64,000 nucleotides of DNA, taken from Melieria omissa (Eukaryota > Arthropoda > Insecta > Diptera > Ulidiidae). The notes beneath the pieces are model-generated. The model did no database searches, had not been told where the DNA came from, and saw only the letters and a list, made by a program, of their open reading frames with translations. Below, in pieces: positions 11,265 through 25,014 of the stretch. The position numbers were made by a program, and so were the translations under genes. Numbering within the stretch: the first letter of the stretch is position 1; each line of letters starts with the position of its first letter. The stretch spans positions 85,908,450 to 85,972,449 of the forward strand of contig OZ020269.1 in assembly GCA_963971225.1 (NCBI GenBank), in the 5' to 3' direction.

Positions 11265-14190
11265 CTTAATTTGACTAGGACCTGACTTGGATCACAAGTC
11301 GGGACTTAAATCAAGGTTTTTTAGGTCTACGATGAGTTTTTCTCGACAATCTCACTAAACCCTTTACTCGTGCGAACCTTTACAAATGTTGAGATTATTT
11401 GGGGCCTTGATTATTTTTTGATCTTTTAAACAATGTTGTGCCACAGTGAAGGATTCATTTATATCGGTTCATAGTATACGAAATATTCTTTTCCATTGAA
11501 AGCTAAATTTTTTTATACTAAATTGTGGGGTCATTTTATTAAAACATTCATTAAATTATTCAATACATATAAAAATATATGACAAACGACTAAACCATTG
11601 GAAAGCTTCCAAAAATTTTTGGTGGATTATTTAAATTGTTATCCTTTAGAGAAACATTTAACACTGAAAACACTGCAAGTTTTCCATACCTGCAAAAACT
11701 ACATATTATACCTACGGACATCTGGAAAAATACTCATCAGAATTGGCTAATTGTAACTGTAGAACCTGATAAAAAATAAAAATCATCAACGCAAAAGTTC
11801 ACAGACTTATTAAAGAAAATACAGATACTTAAAAATTAAAAACCGTCAAAATTACCAATAGCCTTTCTTTACTAACATTTTTCTAAACACTGAACTCGAA
11901 AAGATGCTATTTGATCTCCAAAATTCTGTCCTAAAATTTTCGATTCAAATAGTTTCAAAACACATTCTTTATAATCATACAACACTAAATCACGTCTACA
12001 ACACAACTGTCTTTAAAAATGTCCGAGCTAAGGAAAATAATGGAACTATTTAAAACAGCTGTTTGACTCCTCAGTTGTTATAGAAACAATCTCCATTGTC
12101 ATACGTAGTTCATATTTTGCATACTTCTGTGTTTACTCCAACATAGAACATCTTTAGTTCTGGTATTTCATACAAGAAGTTGCATGCTTTTTGACACCTG
12201 GAATTGTATACAAAAAGTTGTGGTTTTGAGATAGTGTCAGGTAATTTCATTAAAATTTGGAGATGCATTCATAGTGATTTTTACTCATTTTAAAATAATT
12301 CCAACTATCTTCTTTCGTTACAGAATTCGAATGTAATAAGACGCCGACAACGATCACGCAGACCACTTGTCTTCGAAATGAGTAATACCTTTCAAACCAC
12401 CTGAAGCTGATCAAATTATAATTTGTGAAATATCATAACACTTGTAAAAATTAAAAATCTCTTGAAATTTGTGTGGACTTTGCACCGGCACAATTCTTGC
12501 CTAACCTCATTTTACTCCTAATTTGATTATTGCCACATTTTCGCACAAAGGAATAACAAAATTCCGCTGAACTCATCGGTGTGTGCCTGGCGTCGCTTCG
12601 GTGTTTTGCAACGCCTATCATAATGCAGCGTCGAAAACGTATGTGATGTAGAAAAATTAGAAAAATGCAATTAAGTTGAAAACGCAATTAAATGTAATTA
12701 ATTCAACGCCATTCACCATAACTGCAGCCGCAGAGCAAAAACAACTGCGCCACCAGTCGTCGCTGCCGCAATAAACGGGCAACTCAGCACAAATGCTCGC
12801 CGGCTTAAGTAGTTAGCGCACCCAAATGCAGCCTGGGGAGCTGCCGACCGTCGTAATGACGGTCCCAGGTAGAGTACGTGAGGCACGTCGGTAGTATGCA
12901 AAGTGCTCGCTGGTGAGTTGAGCTCATTTTGCGGTGCTGAATGTGTTGCCAGACAATTTAAACAATTTAGTCATTTAAGGTGTGAAGGGAGTATTTTTTT
13001 TATTTCAAACCTGTTCAATTCCTTTTGGATTTTGGTGTATTTATTGATGTGAGAAAAGGTTTGAGAAAATAAATAAAATTCTTCAAGCCCCTAATAAGCA
13101 TTTATCGACTTTGAAATTTGACTCGAACAAATGTTACTTACTACTAAATATAAATTTGAAACTACAGAATTAATTTAAAAATAATAAATAATAAGAGATA
13201 CAATTTAAAAAAATAATAATAAATAAATAATAATTTCTAGCTTAAATGATTTAGAAAAACATTTAACAGCAAACCAGCATTTCCAGTTTGCATCTAGAAG
13301 TCAAAACTCATCTATAAAATCGCTGCTCTGGCAACACTTCCAGTCAGTGTGTTGTTACAAACATTCATTTCAAAATTAAACAAAACAATATATATTTTTT
13401 TATAAATTATTTCTTAATCTTTTGGTATCTTTTTTGTGAAATATTTAGGCAGAAAAGCATTGAAGCCGAACCAGAAATGTTGTTAGACACAAATTGTAGG
13501 CCAAACAAAGACTGCAAAATGCGCCCAAAAACAATACGCCTGCAGTGGATTCAATTACAGCAATAACACATTTGTTGTTGTTGTTGTTACTATTATTGTG
13601 CCACCAAAACTTTAGTGCATTTTTACGATTAGTTAGTGAGGCAAATACGAATGGTTGGCATGTGTGATCATTGTACAAAATGCACTAAGCAGCCACTAAA
13701 GGCCGCAAAAGGGGGGCAATGGAAAACTGGAGTAATGGCAACTTTAATGCAAATTTCATGCGCAACTTTAACATACACACACATGCACACACTTGCATGC
13801 AGCCATGCAACCACCATTGACACGTATAGTCAGCGACACATGTTGCTGTAAGTTGAATTACCAACAATTAAATTTGTTTATGAGAAACTTTTGCTGTTCA
13901 CTTTTGTCGTCTCAAAAGTTTATGTTGGCTGCTGGCACACTCTGAGAAGTGGTCGTACTTGAGTAGCGGTAGTTGTGGTTGGCTATAACTGTGATACTAT
14001 TGTTAAATTGGTAATTGTTGCTGCTGTTATTGTTGTTGTTGTTGGTGGTTTTAATTGCAGCCCATTATGAACGTCACGACAAGGAAGTAAGGCAAAGGCA
14101 GGTTTTGCCAGCGTGGGAGGATGTGAAGCATTCAATAGAGCGAAGTAAACAATTTGAAAATTAAATATTTAGTGGAATTAAGAGCAATGT
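11265..14190. other. Intergenic or intronic DNA without a recognisable gene
   Basis: No conserved frame is seen. The part 12700-12910 is GC-richer and contains a short inverted repeat (GACCGTC at 12846 and GACGGTC at 12858). TTG/GTT runs occur at 13571-13590 and 14017-14050. The rest is AT-rich. Confidence 0.35.
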
Positions 14191-14239
14191 TGGTCTACAT
14201 TACTCCTCCATCTCTAACCTCTTTATAGTAAAAACGCAT

Positions 14240-15490
14240 ATTTAATAATACTTCGTGGCATTCGGAGTTTCTAGGAGTAAAATTAAAAGACATGTAAACA
14301 AAAATTGCTCTTAAATGTACACATGCGTATAATACGTATTTTTGAATACAGTGCAGGGATAGTATAACTGGAATAACATGAGTTAACTTTCGGAGTGTTT
14401 GAAATCGCTTGAAGCATAGATTTAGATGCCAACTGCAACATTTTGAAGAACGACACGTTTCATTGGCACTCATGTTGTGATTTATAACTTTTCGGAGTAT
14501 TCGGAATTTTTCGGAGTGTTTATTTTTAATGCAGAAGTTTTACATTTAGTTTAAAAAATCTAAATAAAGTCAAAATTCAATGTTTTTCGGAGTATTCCGA
14601 ATTTTCGGAGTTTTAAAAGTCATTTGTTGTTGCTATATTCAAGTTTTTGGTTTTTTAGCCAATTGCAATAATAGCTTAAATCTAATGACAAAATATTTTT
14701 TAAATAATATCAAGATTTAACATTTTAAATTACATCTGCCCTTCATTGAAGTTTATGTTGATGTAAGAGTGGACAGGAAGGCTACAAGCCTTTCATTGCA
14801 CTCAGTCTTTTTGGACTATTCTACTATGCCCACAGGGAGGGAACGAGAAAGGAAAGAGATAGGAGAGGAGACGATTAAGGGGTCACACTCTCCCCGAATT
14901 CACTGAGGAAATCAGGTTGAGAAAGAGTGTAAGCTTCGCTTTTGCTTAGTACATTGCTCCTACTTTTCGAGAACGCTGAACAATGCCAGATGGAATTCTG
15001 TATCCACTTCCTCGAGGCAGAGTTTGCAAACATGCTATATGGTGGTCACAAGCATTGTGTTTTGTTATCGTTCCCACCATGAGTTTCATTCTCCCAGTTT
15101 TCTCTTAAACTGAACTACAATTCCAGAATTGAAAGTTGAAAGAAATTGAGAAGAATTCGGTGTTTTTGATACTCCGAAATTTCGGAGGGGCATCAATTTT
15201 TAGTTTATTCAAAAACAGTTTACTATAATATAATAATATTTTTCTATTTGAGTAGTTAATAACAATATAGCCGAGAAAATAGCCGACATTAATATGCATA
15301 AAATTTTCATTTTAAAATTGATTGATACTCCGAATTTTCGGAGTTAAAAAACTCATCTGTTCTTGGTGTATTGAAAAAGAAGAAGCATAATTATTATAAA
15401 TTATTTTCATTTTAGTTAATGTTTCTATTTGAGTTAAATGAAAAAATTTATTGCTTTAAAATACGAAATAATTTCTAATGTAAAACTTTG
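14240..15490. repeat. Repeats carrying near-palindromic CTCCGAA..TTCGGAG cores
   Basis: The word GATACTCCGAATTTTCGGAG, or its variants, recurs near 14495, 14588, 15170 and 15328, and parts of it near 14265 and 14390. Neighbouring sequence (CTATTTGAG, GTTAAAAAACTCATCTG, AAGTCATTTGTTGTT) is also partly shared, so the repeated unit is more than the core. A non-LTR remnant (14755-15075) interrupts the cluster. Each core can fold into a short hairpin. Confidence 0.5.
14755..15075 (-). pseudogene. Non-LTR retrotransposon terminal fragment, minus strand
   Basis: On the - strand a frame reads KLCLEEVDTEFHLALFS near 15035-14985, the C-x-x-C...H knuckle typical of the end of I/Jockey-like ORF2. In the same orientation LSKSEAYTLSQPDFLSEF follows, then a stop, and then a 3' UTR-like stretch with GGGCATAGTAGAATAG and CTGAGTGCAATGAAAGGC. 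An intermediate stop shows decay. It sits inside the CTCCGAA repeat cluster. Confidence 0.45.
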
Positions 15491-15499
15491 CATTTTAGA

Positions 15500-17220
15500 T
15501 GAAATCTTTTTTGAACTGGACTGCACTGACAGCAGGAAGCTGATACATAAAATCAAAAGTTTATATTATTTTCTAATGCAGAGTATTGCTTAGTCATTTG
15601 TAGCGCAATGATTGGTGCTTTGAATCAGAAGGCAGAAGGTCATGGAGACAACTTTTCTATCAACGACTCTCATCGTAACCACAGCTAACCACTGAGAGTA
15701 AAATAATTGCCTAAAAAACGCTGCCAATTTAACATTTCAAATAATCAAAAAAACGGGATGTACAGTTTTTCAAAGTAATTAAGCATTTAGTTTTAACCAC
15801 TTAAGTGTTCCTTTTGTTTAGCAACTTTTCCACAAAACTGTACTTGTTGCTCTCTCGCATTTGCTCCATTTAGCTTAGAGCGAAATTCTCATAATTTATC
15901 ACGCCCATTTTTTATGCAATTACCGTGCGTTTTTCACACCATAAAACCGTTATATTTAAACCCCAACTACTCAATAATTTGCACCTGCCGCGAAACGCCG
16001 CTCAGGCCGCATCTCTCCCTCCCTCTCGGCTCTCCACCCAATTAGTTTTAAGCTAAATTGCTGTGCCGTTACGCTGACTACTCGCCATTGCCAATGTTTG
16101 TTGTTGCCGCTTGCGTTTACTGCATCTTCAAGCGGGTATTTGTTTTAAGTTAGTTTAATTCATAATCGTATTAACATTAATTTTCTGTTACTTCTCGAGC
16201 ACAATTCGCAATGAGCATTTTGCTTCGCAGCTGTCCGTCCGTCCATCCGTCCGTCGCTCTCTGGTTGCTCGAAGCGTCTAAATTTCATTTATATGTGGCT
16301 GCACTATTTAGCGCAATTTTTCCTTTACCTTTTCGTGCTTTTTCCAAACATTCGCTTTGCTTTAATATTTTTTTCCTACAGCCTTCGAGTGTAATAAAAA
16401 TTGCAATATTGGAAAAAGTCGGCTGCTTCTTACTGCTTTTATTTATGTTTAGTTGTGTTTATTGTTTAGTAGCAACATCAGTTATTGTTGTTGTTGTTGC
16501 TCTAAGTGTTGCGTTACAATTGCGATTTAGTGCGCGACTGCTGCTTACCACCAACAACAACAGCAACAACAACAAAACGAACAGCAGCAGCTGCAATTAC
16601 CAACACCAACTGCCACAACGAGTACGAATCGCAGTTTGGCAGCGTTTAGCCAACGTTTGGCGCGCCGTCATGGCATCATTTGGCCGTTCAGTCGTTCACT
16701 TGATTCACTTTTTGCCCAACGCTCGCTTGCAATGTCGAAATCATTATCAACACCATCAAAAAGCATTTGCTACGAAATTTTAATTTTTTCATTTAATTTT
16801 TTTTTTTAATGAAATTTTTTTTGCTTTTATGAAATTTTGAAATTCGTTGAGGTAGATATGCGAAGTACCCACGGAAACTACAAAATATTTGTATGCACAT
16901 ATAAAATCATTCGCCAAAGCAGTCAGGTAGTCACGCCAAAACCATTTCGAGTACTCATTTCTTTCGTCAAAGTTATTTGTTACAAATTTTTGCTCTTTCT
17001 ACAATAGCAACTTGCAAAACCGACGAGAAAACTGCAGTGTCGTAATGACTGTGCAAGGCGATTGTTAATTTTCAATTTGTGTGAGTCATTCGGTCAATTT
17101 GTGGGCTTGAAGAAGCATTTGGAGTGGGAGCGAAAAAAATGGCTTAATTTGTTTTTTAATGTACTCGTAATGTTGATTTAATAGGTTTTTTTTACAATCT
17201 ACATAGATTTATAATTGGTA
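15500..17220. other. Non-coding interval; possible SINE trace and a GC-richer patch
   Basis: Around 15680-15730 the words GAGAGTAAAATAATTGCC and CGCTGCCAAT resemble the body of the SINE at 55492, so a decayed copy is possible. From 15840 to 16780 the DNA is less AT-rich and has a 190-codon + open frame (16211-16783) of low-complexity, membrane-like and then Asn-rich residues. No conserved domain is seen in it. It is regarded as a chance frame. Confidence 0.3.
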
Positions 17221-17224
17221 AGAT

Positions 17225-17775
17225 TAGGTCAAGTTAGGTCAGTCTGGGTGCGATTATGTTGGGAAGAAGGCAGAAGCCATTCCGGTTCATTGCGAGTTAC
17301 TTCTTGAAGAAAAATTCACTTCACTTCCACAACTGAGTGGATTCGACTACTATATCTCAAGTACATAAGTATTCAGCTTAGGTCAAACTATATTCGACTT
17401 GGTTAGTCGGAGTTCCATTATGTTGAGAGTGCGGAAGCCATTCCAATTTATTGCGAGTTACTTCATATAGAAGCAAATTTTTGATCTCATGATTAAAAAC
17501 CATTTCGATGTCATATTAGCTGAATGGATTCGACTACTATATCTCTCGTACGTATTCAGCTTAGGTCAAACTATATTCCATTGAGTTAAGGAGAATGCAG
17601 AAGCCATTCCGGTTCATTGCAAGTTACTTCATATAGAAGCAATTTTTCTGGTCTAATGGTTCAAAACCATTTCGATGTCATATTGATGCAGTTCAGTGGA
17701 TTCGACTACAATATCTCTCGTACGTTTTCAGCTTAAATCAAAATTCTGACAGAGTGCGAATCATGGAGGATTGAC
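17225..17775 (+). repeat. Three-unit tandem repeat of about 180 bp
   Basis: The phrase GGATTCGACTACTATATCTC occurs at about 17338, 17525 and 17697, spaced 187 and 172 bp. Each is preceded by GAAGCCATTCC.GTTCATTGC.AGTTACTTC and followed by ATTCAGCTTAGGTCAAACTATATTC. Units differ by substitutions and small indels, so the array is old. Confidence 0.8.
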
Positions 17776-18023
17776 CGTAGACATAGACCTAACTTAACCC
17801 AAATATGCCACACTTACTATATGTAATACAACTGCATTTCAGGATATCGGTTAGCAAATTTAAAGCGCAGTGAAGTATCATCGGCAAAGAAAAAGAACAT
17901 TTAATTCTTAACCCTGCATAGCCAACCCTACAAACAAATTATTTTGTGTGCGGCTTTTATTTTGTTAAATAATCGTAGCTGATTTTTTCAAGATATCGAG
18001 CTGTATCACAACAATGGTAGTCG

Positions 18024-18565
18024 CAGTGTTGCCAGATCAGGAGATTTCCTCCTAGATTTAAGAGATTTTTGGCCTTTTAGTCGAATTTTTAGGAGAAAGA
18101 ATTGCGTAGAAGAAAGTTTACGGAACTTATATTTTATGTGAGGGGATTTTTCGGATCCTTAGTGGACTTTTAGGAGATTTTTGGATAACGAAGTATGATG
18201 TATTGAGAACACTGGCAAAAAAGATATTTTGGCTACTATATTATTAGTCAAAGCACCCTATTGCCTTAAAAATTCGTATGCTTAAAAAAGGTAAGCTCGT
18301 TCTATTTCGTTCTCACTTATTGCTTTCACAATGAAATCCCGCCAAAAACGGCACTTTTTATTTAATTCATATGTTATATGTTTTGTTTTGTTTTTGTTGT
18401 AAAGCTGAAGATGAATAAAAAAAGGCTACAATAATACAAATTGTGTGTATATTTTTATTTTTTTTATGAAAATTTTATTTCCTTTAAATGACGCAAATTA
18501 TAAAAAAAATAAGAGATTCTTTTAACTTTTGGGAGAAAGTAATTTTCATGTATCTGGCAACACTG
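18024..18565. mobile_element. hAT-like MITE with CAGTGTTGCCAGAT ends
   Basis: The 542-bp segment starts CAGTGTTGCCAGAT and ends with its inverse, ATCTGGCAACACTG apart from one base next to the core. CAG starts and CTG ends suit hAT elements. The flanking 8-mers GGTAGTCG and GACAGTCA match at five positions only, so a target duplication is not proven. An internal ACACTGGCAA near 18210 suggests nested or duplicated ends. A 71-codon frame (18488-18703) runs out of the element and looks accidental. Confidence 0.5.
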
Positions 18566-18569
18566 GACA

Positions 18570-21500
18570 GTCAAAATGACGAACATTGGCTGGAAAAGAA
18601 GGAAGTTGAAGCTTTATGGTCTTTTGATGTGCTTAAAGAATGTAAGCATGAAACTTCTGTGTCAAGAACAGATTTTAAAGGCAACATGAAGTCTGCTCAG
18701 TGAACCCAGTTGATTACTAAACATTGTATGTCATTGTGTTCCTAGATACACCAGAAGGAGTTACTTTCATAGGTCCATTAAGTAATAAATTATAAACTTC
18801 CATATAGATTTATATTTCTGTCTCAAAGTTTGTTCAAGAAGCCTTGAAGTAAGACGAATAAAAGACAAGTTGTATTATCCATTTAGTCCAATTGTTATCT
18901 TAGATAAGTAGAGGAGATGCACACAACTTTATTTTTTACTCATAGAACCTTCATTGTTGCAATGAATTAAAGATTTTGTTTAACATTTCTTCTACTTTAT
19001 TCCGAAAAGGTTAAAATTCTCCTCTAAAAAAAACGACATTTCTTTGTAGTAAATGTGAATGCAACAAAACGAAAATGAACACAAAAACTGTCACCGAAGA
19101 CAGAAGGCTGCCCCCCATGTAGAATGTTCATGTTCACACATACACAAACGGAAAGCAGAAGTGGTACTTAGGCTTGTTTAACTACTTAAAAACTCTGCTG
19201 CACCTCTTCAGCGGCCGCTCGCGCGTACATGAATACGCACAGCAAAACTGGCAAAAGAGAAAATACGACTTATTACACCACTTCAAGTAATTTGATACAC
19301 TTTAGTGTATTTTCAAAAAAAAAGAAACAGGCGGTAGTGGGACGCACTAAGACAAGAGGATGAATGGTCTAAAGAGGTTTATGTATGTGTGTGTGTATGT
19401 GTGTGTAGGAAGCGGGTAAATGTTACAAAAGAAAGGAAACAAGGTAAACCCGTATAAATGCAACAAACCAGGCATTTTCAACAAAAAACAAACTATAAAA
19501 AAAGAAAGATACAAACAGTATAACAAAAAACGACAACAACAAAAAGGTAACCACAACAAAAATGAAAAGTGCATAGTGCACTTTGCATAAGAGAACTGAA
19601 AGCAAAAAAGATGCACGTTCGAATGTTGTTAGTGTTGTCATAAATTACTCAAAAGGGGAGAATAAAAGGAATGAAAAGCAAATTAAGGCACAAAAAAAGG
19701 ACATGACACTAGAAAGGCGATTTGAGGAAGAAGATTAGGGGACTGTGACATACCATAAATATTATGCAATGAGGCGATTTGCATACTGAAGTGAACTGAG
19801 CATTCAGATTTTGGTGCTTATGTGGTCCATGGGAAAAAATTTCTATTATTATTTTTTTTTTAATTTTATTTAATTTTATTTTTTATTTTATCTCTTCTTC
19901 TATTGGCGTTTAATTCAAATTAATTCAATTTTTTCAATTTATTTTTATAAAAAATCATGCAACACACCAAAAAAGTATTTTGATAATTTTAATTAATTAG
20001 TTTTTTTAATTAACTAATTATTAGTTATTTTATTAATAACGAATTAAATGTATTAATAATTGTTTTATTGTTTTAAGAATAATCCTGGAGAGAACAGCAA
20101 AGGAATAAATCACTGTGTGACTGCCATAGACTAAAGTTTCCAGTTTCTAGCAAATGCTTTACTAAAGCTAAAAAATTTAACTTATAATACATAAAATATC
20201 CTTCTGCTGAATCAATTCTCCAAGCTTTAACTTAACTTAACTTTAACCGTAATTTTTAAGGTTAAAGTTTAAGAAGAAGTTTAGGAAGTTTAAGGTCAAC
20301 GTGTCCCTTGTCATAATATAAACTTTGTGGCCACACTGATGGGATTTCTACCCAATTGTACTTCTGATTTTCATTCAAAATTGTTCATTTATTCGATAAC
20401 ATTCGATAATTCATTTAAGAATCCAGAATATTCGTGCCAGAAGACGAGTATCCCCCTTTTACTCCCTACCATTTTCTTACTTCTCTCTTTCGAGTATCCC
20501 TTACCTCACTTTCCTCTATCAACCTCTTCTTCCTTGAGTCTTAAGTACAATGTACCAATTGGACCTTCTAAGTTTCACTTTCTCGTCTCCCCTCACATCC
20601 AACCATCCGTTCAATCTCCGAAACTTCTTCGATGGTTACATATCATTACATAAAAATATCTACAGTCCTAAGATTACGCCCAATCCTGTAAAAAATGGCA
20701 AACGGAATCTCTTGAAGGTGAAATTTGTAGCAACATTTTGTCATTAAGTTTGGGTTTTCTTGTTTCCATTTCGACTGCTTACCGTCAAACTTCAAGGGAA
20801 TTCGAAAAATTTATTCCGGTTTGGCAATTAAGCAATATTTGCTTTAAGCCATTCGTAAATAATTAAAAGGCAGATAAACAGACTGACCAACGAACAATGA
20901 GAAAGTTGATCGTGATGAAATATTTCCAACTAAAGGTTTATTACATTTCAGTGGCTGAATTGCTATCAATAAATCAGGGAAGTCAGTATTCTTAGATACA
21001 TAACTTTCATGACAGCTCGATTACAATTCTAAACTTTAGCTTCTTACAATCGTCCGTATTGTGGGTGTAAATTAGTAAACGAATGAAAAAAAACCCACAG
21101 TTTTAAACCAAATCTGTAATGCAAACTGCGATCATTTTCATAGCCAATTTTACTTTCAGACGTTTGCCATTTCATGCTGAAAGGGCAGTCGTTTTTCTGT
21201 CTTTAATTTCAGTTTTGGCTTCGTCGGTGATTCGAACGTGAGCCGTTACAGAATTGCAGCACAATTCACTACATAATCAACTGTGCCACTCAGCTGCCTC
21301 TGTATGCAAGAGACCAACGAAATCAATAGACCGTAGCAAATCGCTTGTAGGGTGCACACAAATTGTTGCTGTCATAGCACTGGCCGAAGTGTTTTGTTTG
21401 ATTTTGTAAATTGATTTCGTATTTAGCAACTTTTAATCTAAACTGTACAAAAAAAACTTTCTTACCACAAACAATTAGCAGCAAATTTGTTGGCCAAATA

Positions 21501-21600
21501 ACAGCAATCAATCGTCAAACAGTCAGCCAGGCAGACATCAGACAACCAGCCACAACAACAGTGATTAAAGCTTAATTAAAAAGTTTCGCGAAATCACAAC
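18570..21600. other. Intergenic or intronic DNA without a recognisable gene
   Basis: There is a T-rich/ATTTTA low-complexity stretch at 19845-20060 and a pyrimidine-rich stretch at 20445-20640. No frame shows a known motif, and no element ends were recognised. Confidence 0.35.
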
Positions 21601-23000
21601 GTTGACCACAACAGCTCGGAGAGATTTCGTTAAATTAATTTGGCAAAATCCGCAAAATGGCGCGTGGCAAAAAAAAAAGCCGGAAGTTGGGCAGCACAGA
21701 GGTCAAAGAGCGGCGTGCTGGGAAAGTTTGCTGCGCGGCAGAGATCAACTGGATCGCGTTGGCGAAAATTTGAATGCCCAAATATACACACACACACACA
21801 CATTCACATATAAAACTCACGAGTGACAATTTTTAAGATGCGTTTCGCGTGAAGATTGTTTCGACAGATAAAAACAACAGAGGCCGAAAAAAGTTTAGAA
21901 AAAACATGCGTTTCGAATGATAAAAAAAAGTTGGATTGCGCGATGTGAGAGCGAAATTTGCCGAAATCGAAAAGTGTGGAAAACCGTCGACATTTACGAA
22001 ATAATATGAGGCGAATTTACCAAAAATTTATTTATTATTAACACAAAATTACAAAAAAAAAATGCCGAAAGACAAATATTTTTAAATATTTAAAAGTAAA
22101 TAAACGGAAAACTGAAAGTTGTTGAGTTGTTTCGAAAGTGAGAGACGACTGAAAGTCGAACAGGGAAACTTGACGAGGGCAGAAAGAGGCAGGAAATTTT
22201 TAAAACATTTGTCTAAATCTCGAAAAAAGTAGGCAAGCCAGAACGAACTGAGAAGGGCGCAAAAACATTGGCACGAACAAGTAGAGAAGGCCAAACGTTG
22301 GAAAATTTGAAGAAAGGCAGAATGGACGCAAGAAAACGCATCGACAAAGAATGACTGCGACCAATACAGTCAGCCAGCCAGCACCTTAAAGCGCTCCCAC
22401 AGTGCGCGAAAACCAGTTTAGGTTTATTGACAGCAAAAGTACACCGAAAGGTAAACAAGTATTGGCCACAACAACAGCAACCACGCCGCCGCCAGCGCCC
22501 AACCAAAACATGTGTAGCACAGAAAGGCAGGAAAACTAAATGAAAACAAATCGAAGTGCATTTGGTGTAGATGCGGAGTAGTAGGTAGACAGGCGAGCTG
22601 AGCGCACAGTGCGGCCTGAGCTGCCAGCAAACATTCGAACAAACATTTTCGAAATCTATAAAGAGGCATTGCAGTCGCCGAGTCAATGGGAAAAACTGCA
22701 AGCAGGAAATGAACTCGCGTGCACTCTTAAGTACCTTTCGCTTGTTCGCATTGCATTCTGTCGGCGTCGACGCGTTCGCTCGCTGTACGTTATGATTTGC
22801 ACGCGTTGGGGCAGGCCGGCAGCTTTCCGCTTGAGCTGGCGCGCACAGACGCTTGCTGTCGCTGTCACTATTGAGATTTTGTTTGCTATTGGCGAAATAT
22901 GCGGCCAATACGTACGAGCAATGCTGAACAGGCGAAAGGGAATTTGCTGTGACGAGCGCCGCTTGTAAGCAGAAAGCCGCACTCGGGTTGCCGAAGGTGC
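21600..23000. promoter_or_regulatory. GC-richer, possible promoter or 5' UTR region
   Basis: This patch is clearly richer in G+C than its surroundings. It carries overlapping open frames on both strands (231 codons on the - strand at 22213-22908, 119 codons on the + strand at 22609-22968), none with a known domain. The mix of GAGAG, CAACAAC and GCGCGC words is the sort seen in fly 5' UTRs and promoters. An (AC)n run lies at 21786-21801. Function and direction are not established. Confidence 0.25.
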
Positions 23001-25010
23001 AAAGTTGTTACTACGAAGTGGATTAAAAAAATATATATATTTCTTTACTATTGACGATTTCGAATCTTATTTCACTATGGAATCTGATCTGTTTTCAGTT
23101 TCCCAGTTGTTCTCCAACTTTTTAGATCAATCAAAATTCAAGTTTGTTTTGAATTGCTTTGCAATTTATTTTGTAACAAAAAACGTGAGATTGGATATGA
23201 CTTGGAAATGTGGAATACAGGGAACAATAATAAAAAATGTGTGCAAAACAATTGCTGCCAATCGAACAGAGAAACGTCATGTTTTGTAATGCATAAAGAA
23301 AAAAAGATCGGAATTAATATGCTTTAAGATTGTTAGTTCAAAACACAGCAGATTTCAATGCAGCACAACTTTTGGAGCTCATGTGAAGCTGCATAAGTAA
23401 CATGTGGATTAGGTTAGGTTGCGTGGAGTTAGGTTAGGTTGAGTTAGATTGGCTTAGAAGTGTAAAATGTCAGTATTTTAAGCAAAGAAAAACCAATAGT
23501 AGTGCACCTAATATGATAAGGACTCTTCTACGAAAGTCCCGTGTACAATTGACCTCATTCCAAGAATATCGTAGTGTTTTAAAGATACCTGCATCCCTTC
23601 AAGTAATACCTAGCGAGCATTTCAACCCTATTCAGATGTCAATTTAAGTCTAAGAAGCACCTCAGACGGGCCTGAAACGTGCATCAAATAGTATTTTGCT
23701 GTCCTCATATTGATCAAGACGACCATTCATCGATGAAGAACAAAAAAATGCGCTACAAAAGGAAGAATGCACTAGAAAATTTTAGACAAAGGAACCTTTA
23801 GATTCCCTTAAAGGTACCTTTCCTAGTCTTTAGTCTAGTCTAGTCTCTAGTCTAGAAATTTGAAAAGATCGGTATTTTTTAATTTCATATTTTCAAAGTT
23901 TAGATCTTTAAGAATAAGCCTCTAAGAGGATTAATGGAAATTTGAATTATTTTCGGGCTTGTAGTTAATTTTGTATCGCGCCCCTCAGACTGCCCGAACG
24001 AAATACCAATCATTATTGGTCATCATCATCATCATTATTGAATCAATTCACTGTAGGTTTCCCATGTTTTATTCTTCATTAACGCTAATTCCCAGAAGTG
24101 AGCCTCACAGTCTCACTAAAGATTTCAAATGGTGATAAATCCAAAAGATTTTCGATTCCATTATTTTATGTTATCCTCTAATGGAATGTTAGAATTATAT
24201 TGCATTTATAAATTTAACATTTTAGACAGTTTTTGTACTTTTTAAACAAATCTTTTCAGTAATTTAGCTCATATAATCCTGACAGTCTCACTTTGGGTTT
24301 ACGTTACTTTTAAAATTCTGGGAATTAGGGTTTAAAAAAAGTCGATTCTTACCCACAATTTAGTTGGTGAAACTAAAAAAAACAATGTTGAGCTCATTTA
24401 TAAAAGTTCAATGACCGTAGAAGCTTAGCATAAACGTGGCCGAAAAAACCTTCATACTACTTTCGTTCTCTAAACCAACCATAGTAATCAAGTTCGGAGG
24501 TTCTGGATGAATCATAACATTGTTTGAAACAATTATGAAAGTATGAAGCTTAAGAAGAAACGTTTATGCTTCTCTTCTCTAAACTTAATTATTCAGTTTA
24601 TTACTTTTGTATTTTTCCTAGAACTTCAAACTATTCTAAGGAACAACCAACAAATTTATTCTTGCAACCGTAGAGGATGCAAACGTCCTCAAAGTAGCAT
24701 GTTGCCATATGGCAACAAAATAGCGAAAGGGTTAAGATGAGAATCTTTCGTAATGTCCATTGAAAGAGTTAAGTATTCATTGAAGTAAAGTAAGTAATGG
24801 ACAGCAAGTAGTTTCAATGTTTAGTAGTTCTCAGATTACGATAGGTTTTGGGTGAATTCAGGACATATGCAGCAAAGCTCTAGAATAGCTATTGTTCTCC
24901 AAAGAACACGGATAAACTCTTCTTTTTCTCTCTTTCTACAACTGTTCTAATATTAAAAAAAAAATTTATTTTTATTACTTTAAATAAATTAAATAAATTT
25001 CACCAAATTA
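23001..25010. other. Non-coding interval with TTAGG words and a loose TTAA element end
   Basis: GTTAGGTT words cluster at 23408-23450. A TAGTC run lies at 23827-23858. At about 24698-24737 a hairpin (TTGCCATATGGCAA) is followed by GCGAAAGGGTTAA. That resembles the right end of the TTAA element at 38404-38898, but no partner left end was found nearby. No gene is recognised. Confidence 0.4.
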
Positions 25011-25014
25011 CTTA

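Noticed and set aside
16211..16783. 190-codon + strand frame with hydrophobic and Asn-rich stretches
   Set aside because: It shows low complexity, no known domain, CAA-run-derived Asn, and no splice or promoter support.
17225..17775. Possible CRISPR-like array
   Set aside because: Units are long, imperfect and contiguous with no unique spacers, and this is eukaryotic DNA.
22213..22908. 231-codon - strand frame, the third-longest in the window
   Set aside because: It overlaps long frames on the other strand in GC-richer DNA, where stops are rarer. The residues show no recognisable motif.
23408..23450. Telomeric TTAGG repeat
   Set aside because: There are only a few interspersed GTTAGGTT words, not a uniform array, and flies are known to have lost TTAGG telomeres.
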